A stretch of DNA of 64,000 nt, taken from Tribonema minus (lineage: Eukaryota; Sar; Xanthophyceae; Tribonematales; Tribonemataceae). Below, one piece after another: positions 23,973 to 35,074 of this stretch; positions within the stretch are counted from its first letter, which is position 1, and each line of letters begins with the position of its first letter. Location: assembly GCA_017506865.1 (NCBI GenBank), contig JAFCMP010000479.1:558001-622000 (forward strand), written 5' to 3'. The position numbers and the translations under genes are program-made. The notes under the pieces were generated by a model. The model was not told the origin of the DNA. It made no database searches and saw nothing but the letters and a program-made list of their open reading frames with translations.

Positions 23973-24190
23973 TGATGTGGTTTGGGGGCTTTCGTATGCC
24001 CTACATAGGCATCTTCAAGTTCAAGCCCTAGTTGGAGTGTCACCTCCACAAGCTCGACTCTAAATGTACATACAATCACTCTCAGTCCCTGTCACAGCAA
24101 GCATTGCTGTTGTGGCCCCACCACCACCAAATCAACCAGTGTCGGCCTTTCTGCTGCTCTGCTGTTCACCTGCGACCACCATCCACGTCA
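23973..24190 (+). repeat. Right LTR of element 2
   Basis: 218-bp partner of the left LTR, with a 4-bp indel and a few substitutions. It is followed by the target duplication CTGA. Confidence 0.85.
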
Positions 24191-24375
24191 CTGATTTGAC
24201 TAGCTTTTTTGCAAAGAAGGGGGAGAGGAGTCCTAGCTTTAGAGCAAAGCGATGCCGTTTTGCCTCATGATTGTCGGCCGCAATTGTGTTGCAAATTTGA
24301 CAATGCGGTCGGTCGATCTGTACAACTGCAAAAAACTGGCTGACTTGCAGTTCAGAGTGCCTTAGTAGCACGAGT

Positions 24376-24777
24376 GTGCGGGGCATAGACGGCTCTGCGT
24401 TGACATGCTTAAGATGCGGCTTGTCAACGTCAGCTTCATGCGCGCCATGTGATGCAGGATACACAATGGTCGAAGTAGACCAAGGCTCCAAGAAGCCATC
24501 CAGTGGGTCAAACCGTAATGGACGTGGTGGTACTAGCAGAACCAGGCCTGAGGCTACTGGCAGCACTGCTTCTACCGGCAACACGAGTGGTAAGCGCGCA
24601 GTGCGTCCCTCGCGTAGCTCGGGTAACAAGTCGTCAACCCCCCAGTCAAGGTCCGCGGCAGCGTCCGCGAAACCCAGCCAGCAGGTCGGTGCCAGTGCGC
24701 CCGACGCCCCAGCAATGCCTGTCATTCGTAGATTTGCTGTTGCTACTGAATACACATCTCTGCCGCTCATCTCCTGA
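24376..24777 (+). CDS. Hypothetical Ser/Arg-rich protein with paired CxxC
   Basis: A 133-residue ORF begins with two CxxC pairs (CLRCGLSTSASCAPC) that could bind zinc. A basic, Ser/Thr/Gly-rich tail with many SSG and RSR-like runs follows. Its composition suits a nucleic-acid-binding tail such as that of a gag or transposase accessory protein. It lies just outside the right LTR of element 2. No family is recognised; it may be an exon of a larger gene or a chance frame. Confidence 0.25.
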   Translation: MRGIDGSALTCLRCGLSTSASCAPCDAGYTMVEVDQGSKKPSSGSNRNGRGGTSRTRPEATGSTASTGNTSGKRAVRPSRSSGNKSSTPQSRSAAASAKPSQQVGASAPDAPAMPVIRRFAVATEYTSLPLIS

Positions 24778-24804
24778 TTTGTATGTGTGATGTGCGTTGT
24801 ATAT

Positions 24805-24965
24805 GTACCTGAATGTGCCTGCGTGTGCCTGTGCGGCCCTGTGTAGTGCCTGCGTGTGCCTGTGCGGCCCTGTGTAGTGCCTGCGTGTGCCTGTGCGTGC
24901 CTGTGTAGTGTCTGCGTGTGCCTGTTGCTTGCCTACGTGTGCCTGTGCGTGCCTGCGTGCTCTCC
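24805..24965. repeat. Minisatellite of tgcctgcgtg units
   Basis: About 160 bp of irregular short tandem units built from cctgcgtgtgcctgtgcg and ccctgtgtagtg. A short CTG-rich stretch follows near 24,985-25,020. Confidence 0.75.
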
Positions 24966-25448
24966 ACGTGGTGGTGCTGCGACGGTGCTGCTGCTGCTGC
25001 GTGCTGCTGCTACTAGCGTGTTGCTAGTGCTGCTGGACAGGTCTGACTGCGCCCAGTCGCCCCCACCACTGCTGTTGCTCCGACAGTTAACTGCACTACT
25101 TCTATTGCAAGATGAAGTAGTAGTTGAAGATGAATTGAATCGCAGCGGAGGTGATCACAGCAGCAGGAACGGGTGCGAGCAGCGCATGCAGAGCTCGTAG
25201 CGACTGCAGCATCGCTACAGCGCCACCGGCAACGCATCACTCGGCCTAAGCAGCGCAAGACCTGGGCATACAGTCTCATCTGCTGACATCACAGCTGCGG
25301 GAGCGCAGGAGGGCGCAGGGGCGCAGCACATCATTTGGTGAGTCCTCAGAGGCTCATTTACGTATCTGAAGCTGTCTCGGCATGTACTTCCTAGCCCTGC
25401 GCCATGTGTTTCTCATGTACTGATACACCTCTGCAATCACACTGCAGC

Positions 25449-25628
25449 AGGCCACTGGCATGAGCAGCGGGGCGTGCCGATCCGTGGTGGCCTGCATGCG
25501 CGCCCACATCAGCGACGCCGCCGTGCAGCGCCGTGGCGCACAGGCGGTCGCGGAGCTGGCTTATAACTACGGCTTCTCGCTGGTCTCAGCCAGCCATTCG
25601 AAGTCAGCAGAGATGACGCAGTACACGG
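25449..25628 (+). CDS. Single ARM/HEAT-type repeat exon
   Basis: An exon bounded by cactgcagcag| and |gtgcgtcg encodes about 58 residues with a clear armadillo-like repeat: SVVACMRAHISDAAVQRRGA followed by QAVAELAYN. In ARM proteins such helices stack into a solenoid that binds partner proteins. A possible preceding exon ends at about 25,338 (catttg|gtgagt). No neighbouring ARM exons were found in either direction, and the following 500 bp are non-coding. This is therefore a fragment of an ARM protein gene or a gene with widely spread exons. The 5' and 3' ends are unknown. Confidence 0.5.
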
Positions 25629-26127
25629 TGCGTCGAATGCACACACACAATGTCTCCTTTCGTGACGATGTGCTCGAGTGCTTTCGCCTTCGTTTTCACC
25701 TGCAACTTGTTATGCAATGCACACTTTGCGCCTGGGCGACCTCGACGCTCGACATGGTGCTCGATCGACATTTCACACAATGCGATCGCGACACCGCACT
25801 CTCGTCGAAGGCACGATGCATGCAGTTCGCACAAAACACAGCCGCACGAATCCCTGGCAGTGCACGCTACAATCTTATGCAAGGCTGCATCAGTCCACAC
25901 GCTGCGTTCAGCGCTCTGATATTTGAGGTTCGTCGCAAGCTGCTGCGATCGAGGCACGCCACGAACAGTGGTGCAAAACGATCTCAGGCATGCGCACTCG
26001 TCGTCAAAGTGCACAAAGTAATCGATAACACGCCATGTCTACTGGGCTGGCACCTTCGACACCGCGACTGTACAACAAAAATGCATAGAGCACACACCAT
26101 GCATTGCAGATGAAGCGATCGTTGATA

Positions 26128-27194
26128 TTAAGACATTGGCGAAGGTGCAGAAGGGTCATCGATCTGAGCCATAGTGCTCCTCACAACGTTTCGAGATGAT
26201 CCACGGTACTCATCGAACAATGAGTTTTGTCGGTGAGGGCCGGCTGCCGTTCGCACACCCCTGTACACCAGCGCTACTTGGGCGAGAGCCATCACGAGCA
26301 GAAGCACATTGAGCGCTATCAGAAGATTTCCGATCGCCTTCTCGCTGTTCCCTTCTACCCACTGCACTTGCATCAGCAGTGACGTGAACATACTGCATAC
26401 GACAATGCCATAACCCAACGTGTACAATCACTTGTCCATCCTCTCTTGGTGAGGGCGAACTTGCTCATACACCATAGCTGTGAAAAACGCGAACATGCAC
26501 GCGACAGCACTTTGAGCCGGGCTGCCGGGCATGATGAAGACGAGGAGGCCCGCCAGCATCGGTCGCCGCAAGCACTCTACAGGCTCCCAGTAATACGCAC
26601 GACCTTTGTAAGAGCGCCACAGAAATGATGATGCCGATGCAAGCCGGGACGGCAGCTGCGTGCGATCGCGCTGCCTCATTGCAGCGCGCCACAGGATCGA
26701 GGCGTACAACACCGGGATCCCCACCGGGTACACCACGATCATGAAAGCGGCATACATTGAAATCTTCGAGTGCAGACCCTCGTCATCGCCGCATTCGAGC
26801 GAATAGTCTACACGCAGATAGCTTTTGCCTGTATACTTCAACTTGTCGCACCCGAAGGTCTGGAAGACCGTGAGCGACACGCCGGAGAAGATCAGGAAGG
26901 TGAACACCAGGAAGGCGTTGACATCTCTCGTAACAACCTGTCGAAGCTTTGGGGCGACCGCATGCCTTTCGCGAGAGATGATCCACAGGTAGAAGCGAGG
27001 GGTGAAGATGAGGGCGGTGATCAATAGGGGCGCTAATGTGGCGATGAGCAACCGGCCGTAGAAGTTGATATCGGCGGCGCACCCGGGCGAGGTCAGCCAT
27101 CGCATGTCCAGGGACATGAAGTCCACCGCACGCAGGAACTCGAGGTACTGCAGTGGTAATGTGAGGCCGGTGATGCTGATGTACTGAGTAAGCA
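26128..27194 (-). CDS. C-terminal multi-spanning domain exon of the Pmp protein
   Basis: The last exon, read after ttctgcaag|, encodes hydrophobic helices such as LLIATLAPLLITALIF, NAFLVFTFLIFSGVSL, YAAFMIVVYPVGIPVLY and, beyond the TGA, IGNLLIALNVLLLVMAL. The TGA lies just before a hydrophobic segment (GIVVCSMFTSLLM) that clearly belongs to the same domain. It is therefore a nonsense change, a recoded codon or a base error, not a natural end. The junction with the exon at 27,230-27,467 is uncertain because several GT/AG choices exist. Confidence 0.65.
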
Positions 27195-30100
27195 CTTGCA
27201 GAACGACGATTGGGATTCGAAACCGCTACATGAGCAGCACTCCGATGCACGCGAGTTTCAAGCCGGGGCTAGCGGCGCCCACTGTCTGCGCGCCGTCCAT
27301 CCCGTCGCCCACTCCAGTAGACTTGGAAAACAGCAGCCAAACCAGCAGAAGTATCGCCAGTGCGACAATCGCCAGCACAGTGATTGTTGCCGCAGTTGCA
27401 CCGCTGTTGCATTCGACGCAACGGTAGCCCGGCAGGCTCGCATACCCGGGTGCACACACTGCACAATCTGGCGGAAGCACGAGGAGACTGTGTCAATATT
27501 TAAAATGCACCAATGACGTTATCACATCGACAATGGCATCAAATAAACAGATTTTGCAGCCCACCTAATTAAGAATGTTACTATTGACTCACATGGTCCC
27601 GTGTAGCCTTCACTGCAGTAGATTGTCGGTGGGGTCCCGCAAGTATTTGCTGTTGCCCTTGCATGCTCCAACATTCCAGCACTGTCGTATTTCCATTTGG
27701 TGTAAGGTTTCTCTCCAGAAACCAAAGGCCACAGGCAGCGTGTCCGCCGTGAGCCCAATCGAGGTGCAGTTGAGTTCGGGCATGTCGCAGGTCACGCAAT
27801 TGTGCTGGTTGTTGGCATCCACTGCCAGATATTGCAGACAATTGCAACATGACCTGCACTTTGGACATAGTGGCAAGGGGGCTGTGAGGCGTTGGCCTGA
27901 TGATAAACATAGTATCAACCACAGTCACGGAAGGTACTTACCACCCAGTGCCATACCCCGTCGAAGCTTCCACACAGGGAAGGTCGACGCCACCGGTGCT
28001 CACGCCGTCATAGCAGCATTGGGCCACGTTGTCAACAAATGACGCGTCTTTGTCCACATCCACGCCCAACGCCATGGCTGTACCCTGCTGTATTATGGCT
28101 CCTCCGGCACCCTCTGATGCGGTGTTGTTGGTGAACACACAATTACGAAGGCTGAAATTGCGGGCGTCGTCAGCCTGTGCTAGCGACAGCGCTCCGCCAA
28201 CAGGACTGGTGTTGTTGACAAACTTGCAGTCGTCGATGTGCCCGGTCACCGCCGCTTCCAGGTACAGTGCACCTCCCGTCTGTGTGGCGTCGTTGAATAA
28301 GAACGAGGTACCCTTGATTTTGGCCGATGCATCCTGTGCCAAGTAAATGCTTGCGCCTTTTCCGCCTGCAAAATCATGGAATGATGACGGCAACGGAACG
28401 GCAAGCTTCATCAAAGCGTTGGGAGCCTGTTCTTAGTCTAGTGATTGACTAATGATTTTACACACCTGAGTTGTACTCAAACAACGAAGAGCTGATCGAG
28501 ATGTTCCCCGCCGAAAAGATCGCGCCGTCCTCATGGGAGTCAGAGTCCCGTATGGCGACCATTGACATCCACAATTCTGACCGTGCTGCCGCGTACACAG
28601 TGCCTCCTTTGATGGCTGCAGCAGTGCAGACAGCAATCACGAAGAAGACCAATGAGATGTGTGGACAAAGCACATCAAAAGGATGGTCAATTGGCTGATG
28701 CTAACAGAGTAAGATGGCAACATTGGTGATGATTTGCCAGCATGTCAGTGAGTGTCCTCCCAGCTCAGGCACCGCAATCCACTTTTGCACAGAACAAAGC
28801 GAGCTGGTCAGTGTTCCCCCGGATGACAATCTTAACCTTTGCTTCGTGTGAAGTTGCTCTCCGTGCACTTTACTTGCGCTTAGTCCTCCACCACCATGGT
28901 GCCTCCATAGTGCGCTGCAGTGTTGTCATAAAAGTCCAATGACAAGAAGAGTGCATCTCCATCTCCATCCAGGAAACTGCTCCACCATCTGCAGTTCAAC
29001 AAGCGCATTGACAAAAAACGGCTTGGTGGTGCACATGCGCATAAGTCGAAACGCTACCTGTGACGATGTCCACGTCTTGTTGCGCACTTGCAGCGGGAAT
29101 GATAGCAGCAGAGTGTAATGCACGTGACATACTGTTGCGAGTGAAAACACAGAATGTGAAGATGGTGCGGAAGCCAAAGTGACAAAGAGCCCCATGTTGA
29201 CGAGGCCAGCAAAAAAACATGCAAACACTTGTCTGCAAATCCATCGATGCCAAGATGGATGCTCCCAGAGTGCACACACGCCACCATGCATTTCATGACA
29301 CTTAGATGAGCCAGTCACAGCATGCGCGCATCAGGCACGGCATCGCCTCACGTCATTTGCAAAGTAAATTGATAATGTACCTTTCGCTGTGTTGGAGGTG
29401 AAGGTTGAGTTGCCGCAGGTGCAATTGCGAAAACAGATGATGGCTCCACCAGCACCTGCAACACCATCGAACGAGCAGCCAGAACAGTGGTTGTTGGATC
29501 GATGCCTTCATGGATCCATCCCAGAGTGCACAGATGTCGCCACGCATCTCAAAGAACTCAGGTGCACCGCACTGGCGATGGCAACCTCACGTCACAGCAC
29601 GCGCGCGCTGTCCGGCACGGCATCGACTCAAAAGGCATGAAACACATGTGTGACTTACCTGCTGTGTTAAGGTGAACGTCGAGTTGCCGCAGGTGCAAAA
29701 AAAACTGCCAAACTTGAAGATGGCTCCGCGAATACCTGCAGCGCCACCAAGCGCGCTCGTATCACAGCACGCGCGCGCTGTCGCGCACAGCATCTTCTCA
29801 CATCACAAAGTGCAAAAAAAATTTGGTAAAATATCTCCTGCTGTGTTGGAGGTGAAGGTTGACTTGCTGCAGGTGAGATCGCCACCATTCTCGATGGCTC
29901 TTATCTGCAAATCCACTTATCTGCAAATCCATCGATGCCAAGATGGATACTCCCAGAGTGCACACACGCCACCATGCATTTCATGGCACTCAGATGAGCC
30001 GGTCACAGCATGCGCGCATCAGGCACGGCATCGCCTCACGTCATATGCAAAGTAAATTGATAACGTACCTTTCGCTGTGTTGGAGGTGAAGGTTGAGTTG

Positions 30101-33100
30101 CCGCAGGTGCAATTGCGAAAACAGATGATGGCTCCACCAGCACCTGCAACACCATCGAACGAGCAGTCAGAACAGTGGTTGTTTGATCGATGCCTTCATG
30201 GATCCTTCCCAGAGTGCACAAATGTCGCCACGCATCTCAAAGAACTCAGGTGCACCTCACTGGCCATGGCAACCTCATGTCACAGCACGCGCGCGCTGTC
30301 CGGCACGGCATCGACTCAAAAGGTATGAAACACAAGTGTGACTTACCTGCTGTGTTAAGGTGAACGTCGAGTTGCCGCAGGTGCAAAAAAAACTGCCAAA
30401 CTTGAAGATGGCTCCGCGAATACCTGCAGCGCCACCAAGCGCGCTCGTAATACACCACGCGCGCGCTGTCGCGCACGGCATCTTCTCACATCACAAAGTG
30501 CAAAATAAATGATTAAATACCTCCTGCTGTGTTGGAGGTGAAGGTTGACTTGCTACAGGTGAGATCGCCACCATTCTCGATGGCTCCACCCCAACCTGCA
30601 ACGCCACCAAACCAGCAGTCAGAACGCTGGTTGATTGATCGATACCACAGTGTGCACAGGCGCCGCTGCGCATCTCGAAGAATCAGGTGAGACGCACCGG
30701 TCGCAGCACGCTCACGTCATAGCACGCGCGCGGCGTCGGGCACGGCATCGCCAACATCACCACCAAGTGCAATACAAATTTGAAAGGTTGACTTACGTAG
30801 TGCTCTGTTGGAGGCGAAAGTCGAGTTGCTGCAGGTGACAGCGCCACCACTATTGTAGACATTGCAGATGGCTCCGCCATAATCTGCAACGCCGCAGAAG
30901 CGAGCAGTCAGAACACTGGTTCATTGATTAATGCCATGATGGATACCAGAGTGCACAGACATCGCCGCACATCTCAAATAATTCAGGTGCGCTGCGCCGG
31001 CCACAGCACGCTCATGTCAGAGCACGTGCGCGCCGTAGGGCTCAGCACCGCCTCACATCACCAAGTGCAAAACACAACTATTACTTACTTGCTTTATTAA
31101 AGGAGAAGGCCGAGTTGTCGCAAGTGAACATGCCATGATTGTAAATGGCTCCACCATCATTATCTGCAACGCCACCGAACGAGCAGTCAGAACGCTGGTC
31201 AATCAATCGATGCCACAAAGTGCACAGACGTCACGCGCATCTCAAAGAACTCAGGTGCGCCGCGCCGGCGACAGCACACTCACGTCACAGCACGCGCGCG
31301 CCGTGGGGCACGGCTTCGCCTCCGATCACAAAGTGCAAAACACAAGTTTTACTTACCTGTTGCTGTGTTGGAAGCGAAGGTCGAGTTGCCGCAGGTGAAG
31401 TCGCCACCATTATTGATGGCTCCGCCAGAATCTGCAACGCCACCGCAGCGAGCAGTCAGAACACCGGTTGATTGATTGATGCCATGATGGATTCCAGAGT
31501 GCGCAGACGTCGCCGCGCACCGCAAGATTCCAGAGTGCGCAGACGTCGCCGCGCACCGCAAAGAACTCAGGTGCGCCGCGCCGGCATCAGCACGTGCGCC
31601 GCGCCGGCATCAGCACGCTCGTGTCACAGCACGCACGCGCCTTCGGGCACGGCGTCGCCTCACATCACATAGTGCAAAACACAGGTTTTACTTACCTGTT
31701 GCTGTGTTGGAAGTGAAGGTCGAGTTGCCGCAGGTGAAGTCGCCACCATTGCTGATGGCTCCACCCTCATCTGCAACGCCATCGAAGCGAGAGGTCAGAA
31801 CACTGGTTAATCGATCAATGCCACAGAGTGCACAGACGCCACGCATCTCAAAGAACTCAGGTGCGCCACGCCGGCCACAGCACGCTCACAACACAGCGCG
31901 CGCGCGCCGTGGGCACGGCATCGCCTCACATCATCAAGTGCAAAGCACGTGCTTGACTTACTTTCTGCTGTATTGGAGACGAAGGTTGAGTTGTCACAGG
32001 TGAAGTCGCCACCATTGCTGATGGCTCCGCCAGAATCTGCAACGCCGCAGAAGCGAGCAGTTAGAACAGTGGTTCCTTGATGAATGCCACTGAGTGCACG
32101 GACGCCGCCTCGCATCTCAAAGAACTCAGGTGCGCCACACCGGTCACAGCACGCTCGCGTCACAGCACGCGCGCGCCGTAGGGCTCAGCATCGCCTCACA
32201 TCACCAAGTGCAAAACACAAGTTTAACTTACATGTTGATGTATTGGAGGTGAAGGTCGAGTTGCCACAGGTGAACGTGCGTTTGTTGTTGATGGCTCCAC
32301 CATCATGATCTGCAACGCCACCGAACGAGCAGTCAGAACGCTGGTCAATCGATCGATGCCACAAAATGCACAGACGTCACGCGCATCTCAAAGAACTCAG
32401 GTGCGCCACGCCAGCCACAGCACGCTCACGTCACAGCACGCGCGCGCCGTCGGGCACGGCGTCGCCTCACATCACAAAGTGCACAACACAAGTTTGACTT
32501 ACTTGCTGTGTTGGAGGTGAAGGTCGAGTTGCCGCAGGTGAAATCGCCATCATTGTAGATGGCTCCACCACCATCTGCAATGCCACCGAACGAGCAGTCG
32601 AAACGCTGGCCAATCGATCGACGCAAAACAGAGTGCACAGACGTCGCCAAGCATCTCCAAGAACTCAGGTGCGCCCCGGCGGCCACGTCACGCTCACGTC
32701 ACAGCACGCGCGCGCCCGGGCCCGGTGTCGTCTCACATCACAAGTGCAAACCACAAGTTGCACTTACAATTTGCTGTGTTGGAGGTGAAGGTCGAGTTGC
32801 CGCAGGTGAAATGGCCATAATTGGAGATGGATCCACCCTGGAAATCTGTGATGCAACCGAACGAGCAGTCACGGTGGTTGATCGATTGATGCCACAAAGT
32901 GCACACGTCGCCAGGCATCTCAAAGAACCCAGGTGCGCCGCACCAGCCACAGCACGCTCACGTCACAGCACGCGCGCGCCGTCGGGCACGGCATCGCCTC
33001 CGATCACAAAGTGCAAAACACAAGTTTACTTACCTGTTGCTGTGTTGGAAGTGAAGGTCGAGTTGCCGCAGGTGAAAGTGCCATAACTGCTAATGGCTCC

Positions 33101-34188
33101 ACCCAAATCTGCAACGCCACCAAAGCTAGCGGTCAGAACGCTGGTCGATTAATCGATGCCACAATGATTTCCAGAGTGCACAGACGTCGCCGCACATCTC
33201 AAGGAATTCAGGTGCGCCACGCCGGCCACAGCACGTCCCAGCACGTGCGCGCCGTCGGGCACATCATCGCGCTCACAGCACAACGTGCAAATACCTGACG
33301 ACACCACTGCACCATATATTTGCCGGGTTACTCATAGCTCTCCACGTAACTGGCAGGATTTGAATGGGTAGCGTATACTTGTGCACATCTAGTACAATAC
33401 TCACTCGCCCAGTTTTGATCGAAAGTGGAAGAGCGGCTTGTGACATTGCCGCTGTTGAAGACAGCTCCACCTTCTGCACCGCCAACAGCTGTGACAGTTG
33501 CGGCGAACATGGCAGCAAACATGAGGGGATGTTGCAAATGAGAGCCTTCCATGGGAAACGTCTCGTTGCCAACCAAGTTGTTGAACTTGAAGGTGGCAAC
33601 ATCAACAGAATCAACTACGCCGAGGAGGCGTGACGCTTCGGTGAACGATCGAAGGCGGTATTGTTCCGCAATTTGTAACAACAATGTACCTTTGCGAGGT
33701 CGGTGTAACAATCGCTCACCTCGGTTAAACCAAAATTGACAACCCTCCAGCAACAAGACTCCACCTTCGAAAATCCTTGCAGCTCCCCCTCCACCATTGT
33801 CAACCATCAGAGCACGTCCATTTCTGAGGCGAAGGTTTCGCAGTGTCACAGAAGCACCCGTCTGTACGCGCAGCAGTTGCGTCTCGTTCCGCCCCGAAAT
33901 CACAGCGGCTTCCGAGTCAGTAGTGCCCACACCATTGATCTCAAGGGATGTTCCGGCGGCCACGATGATCGGCTCGGTCAGCCCCACAAACCCTTGCCAC
34001 TTCACCGTGATGTTCTGACCACGGCACGCCGCCGCCACTGTAAGGTTCATCGCGGACGCATGATCATCGATGATGTCAGGCGGTGCCTTGCAAGCCGGGG
34101 CAACAGGGGCCGCGACCGCTCTCATGAGCAGCGCAGCCAATGCCCAGAGGACGAGTGTTGTCACTGACAGCGTCCGATTCCGAGTCAT
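26128..34188 (-). CDS. Pmp-repeat membrane protein, multi-exon host gene
   Basis: The start at 34,188 gives a clean signal peptide (LVLWALAALLM core, then AVAAPVA). Exon 1 (33,720-34,188) ends in a beta-helix-like lead-in. About 16 short exons follow, most coding one Pmp-type repeat around GGAI.N.G.FTCGNSTFTSNT, then larger exons at 28,466-28,615, 27,942-28,365 (more FTNNTA repeats), 27,593-27,853 (Cys-rich, YCSEGYTGPC), 27,230-27,467 (CAVCAPGY, then a membrane helix) and 26,128-27,194 (several membrane helices). The order is that of algal and stramenopile surface proteins with a Pmp beta-helix ectodomain and a multi-spanning, channel-like C-terminus. Oddities: an in-frame TGA at 26,428-26,430 within the membrane domain, a frame change near 27,640, 77-nt (not 75-nt) repeat exons, and one repeat exon with a lost donor. 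The gene may be decaying or partly mis-sequenced. Confidence 0.7.
28873..33108 (-). repeat. Tandem exon-plus-intron array encoding Pmp repeats
   Basis: Units of about 265-292 bp each contain one 72-78-nt exon and its intron, both recognisably alike between units. Exon coordinates read: 33,034-33,108; 32,768-32,845; 32,503-32,574; 32,232-32,309; 31,962-32,036; 31,696-31,770; 31,357-31,431; 31,089-31,163; 30,797-30,883; 30,521-30,595; 30,347-30,423; 30,069-30,143; 29,835-29,904; 29,659-29,735; 29,381-29,455; and probably 28,873-28,988. Nearly all are phase 1 at both ends, so units can be added or lost without breaking frame. One unit is stretched to 339 bp by small internal duplications at 31,491-31,610. 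Confidence 0.8.
29240..30616 (-). repeat. Recent 688-bp tandem duplication in the Pmp gene
   Basis: About 29,240-29,927 and 29,928-30,615 are near identical with an offset of 686-688 bp. Each holds three repeat exons (29,381/30,069, 29,659/30,347, 29,835/30,521). One copy of the third exon has lost its GT donor (atattt instead of gtattt on the coding strand). Confidence 0.75.
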
Positions 34189-34285
34189 GGCAACTGCTGT
34201 CCCTGCGCAGCTCAGGAGATGCCTGTAACCTGCCACTCCTCTGCGCCACCTGATACAGACAAACACAATTGCAAACACACTTGTC

Positions 34286-34337
34286 ATGAACAAGCCTTCT
34301 AAGTTCAGCTCATGAACAAGCCTTCTAAGTTCAGCTC
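34286..34337. repeat. 26-bp tandem duplication upstream of the Pmp gene
   Basis: catgaacaagccttctaagt and the six bases after it occur twice in a row, in the presumed 5' untranslated or promoter region of the - strand gene. Confidence 0.8.
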
Positions 34338-34339
34338 AA

Positions 34340-34871
34340 CGGACTGACGCGGTGGTGCAAAGGTGGCATGTCCTGACACTGGCAGTGAGCTGAGCTATCA
34401 CTCCTTTGCGCATTCATCTCCTTTGACAATGTTTACACTCAACTGATGTGAGCAACTGCAGCTGCTGATGAATGCGCCATATCATGATCATCATACTTGA
34501 CCCACTGGGCTTCTCGCTGCGGTCCCTGCACCTGCTGCTGCGGTGCCCCTACGTTTCAGAGAGCTTCAGTGTAGGAATGCCACCGCACACGCAACTGCTT
34601 TGCGGCTCTCCTGATTGCGCTGCTGTCTCTGGCTTTCCTGCTGCCCTTGATTGCGGCTGTTCCTGCTGCATAGCCGGGAAAATTCTCAAGAAAGTCCAGG
34701 TAGCGGAGGAGGAGGCGCGTCCAAAGCTGATTATGTACTGCTGAACGGGCAAGCGCGTACGGCTCGAGCAGCAGCCGCCATGCAATTGGCGCTAGTCAGG
34801 CGCAGGTGCTCTTCGATGTGATCAGCGTCGAACAGGTTTTGAGCGTTGAGGCGTTCGAGCCCCCACGCCTG
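34340..34871. other. Intergenic; one small Cys-rich ORF
   Basis: The likely promoter side of the Pmp gene. A 90-residue + strand ORF (34,472-34,744) has a Cys-rich centre (LDCGCSCCIAG) but no recognised family and may be chance. Confidence 0.25.
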
Positions 34872-35074
34872 TGCCACTGGGGGGTGTGTCACCTAAGTTC
34901 AATTGTCAGTTGCAGTTGGTTGGCGGTTGCAACAGTTGCGTTTTTGGTTGGTTGTCCTCTGCTCACAACAGAGAGACAGCCTGATGACACACACACACTT
35001 GCTTGAGTGCTGTTGTGCAGTGTCAGTGCCCTCGTCGCTGTCTGTCATTGGTCAGTGTTAGTGCAAACTCCTCA
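34872..35074 (+). repeat. Left LTR of element 3
   Basis: About 203 bp, roughly 95% like 42,346-42,544. The left edge is uncertain by about 10 bp because of a G run. Confidence 0.7.

Larger units (their letters stand above)
18800..24190 (+). mobile_element. LTR retrotransposon 2 (non-autonomous, 5.4 kb)
   Basis: Two direct repeats of 214 and 218 bp start TGATGTGG and end CCACGTCA. They are flanked by a 4-bp target duplication CTGA (18,796-18,799 and 24,191-24,194). A primer-binding-like site TGGCGATCTCGG starts three bases after the left LTR, and a polypurine tract gaaagggggga ends just before the right LTR. The LTRs look about 98% alike, so insertion is recent. The interior holds an antisense exon, tRNA-like pieces and a gag-like region, but no recognised pol. 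The element is treated as a broken fossil. Confidence 0.85.

Noticed and set aside
2335-24190. Reverse transcriptase (YxDD-type) in LTR elements 1 and 2
   Set aside because: No frame showed a convincing YxDD box with neighbouring RT motifs.
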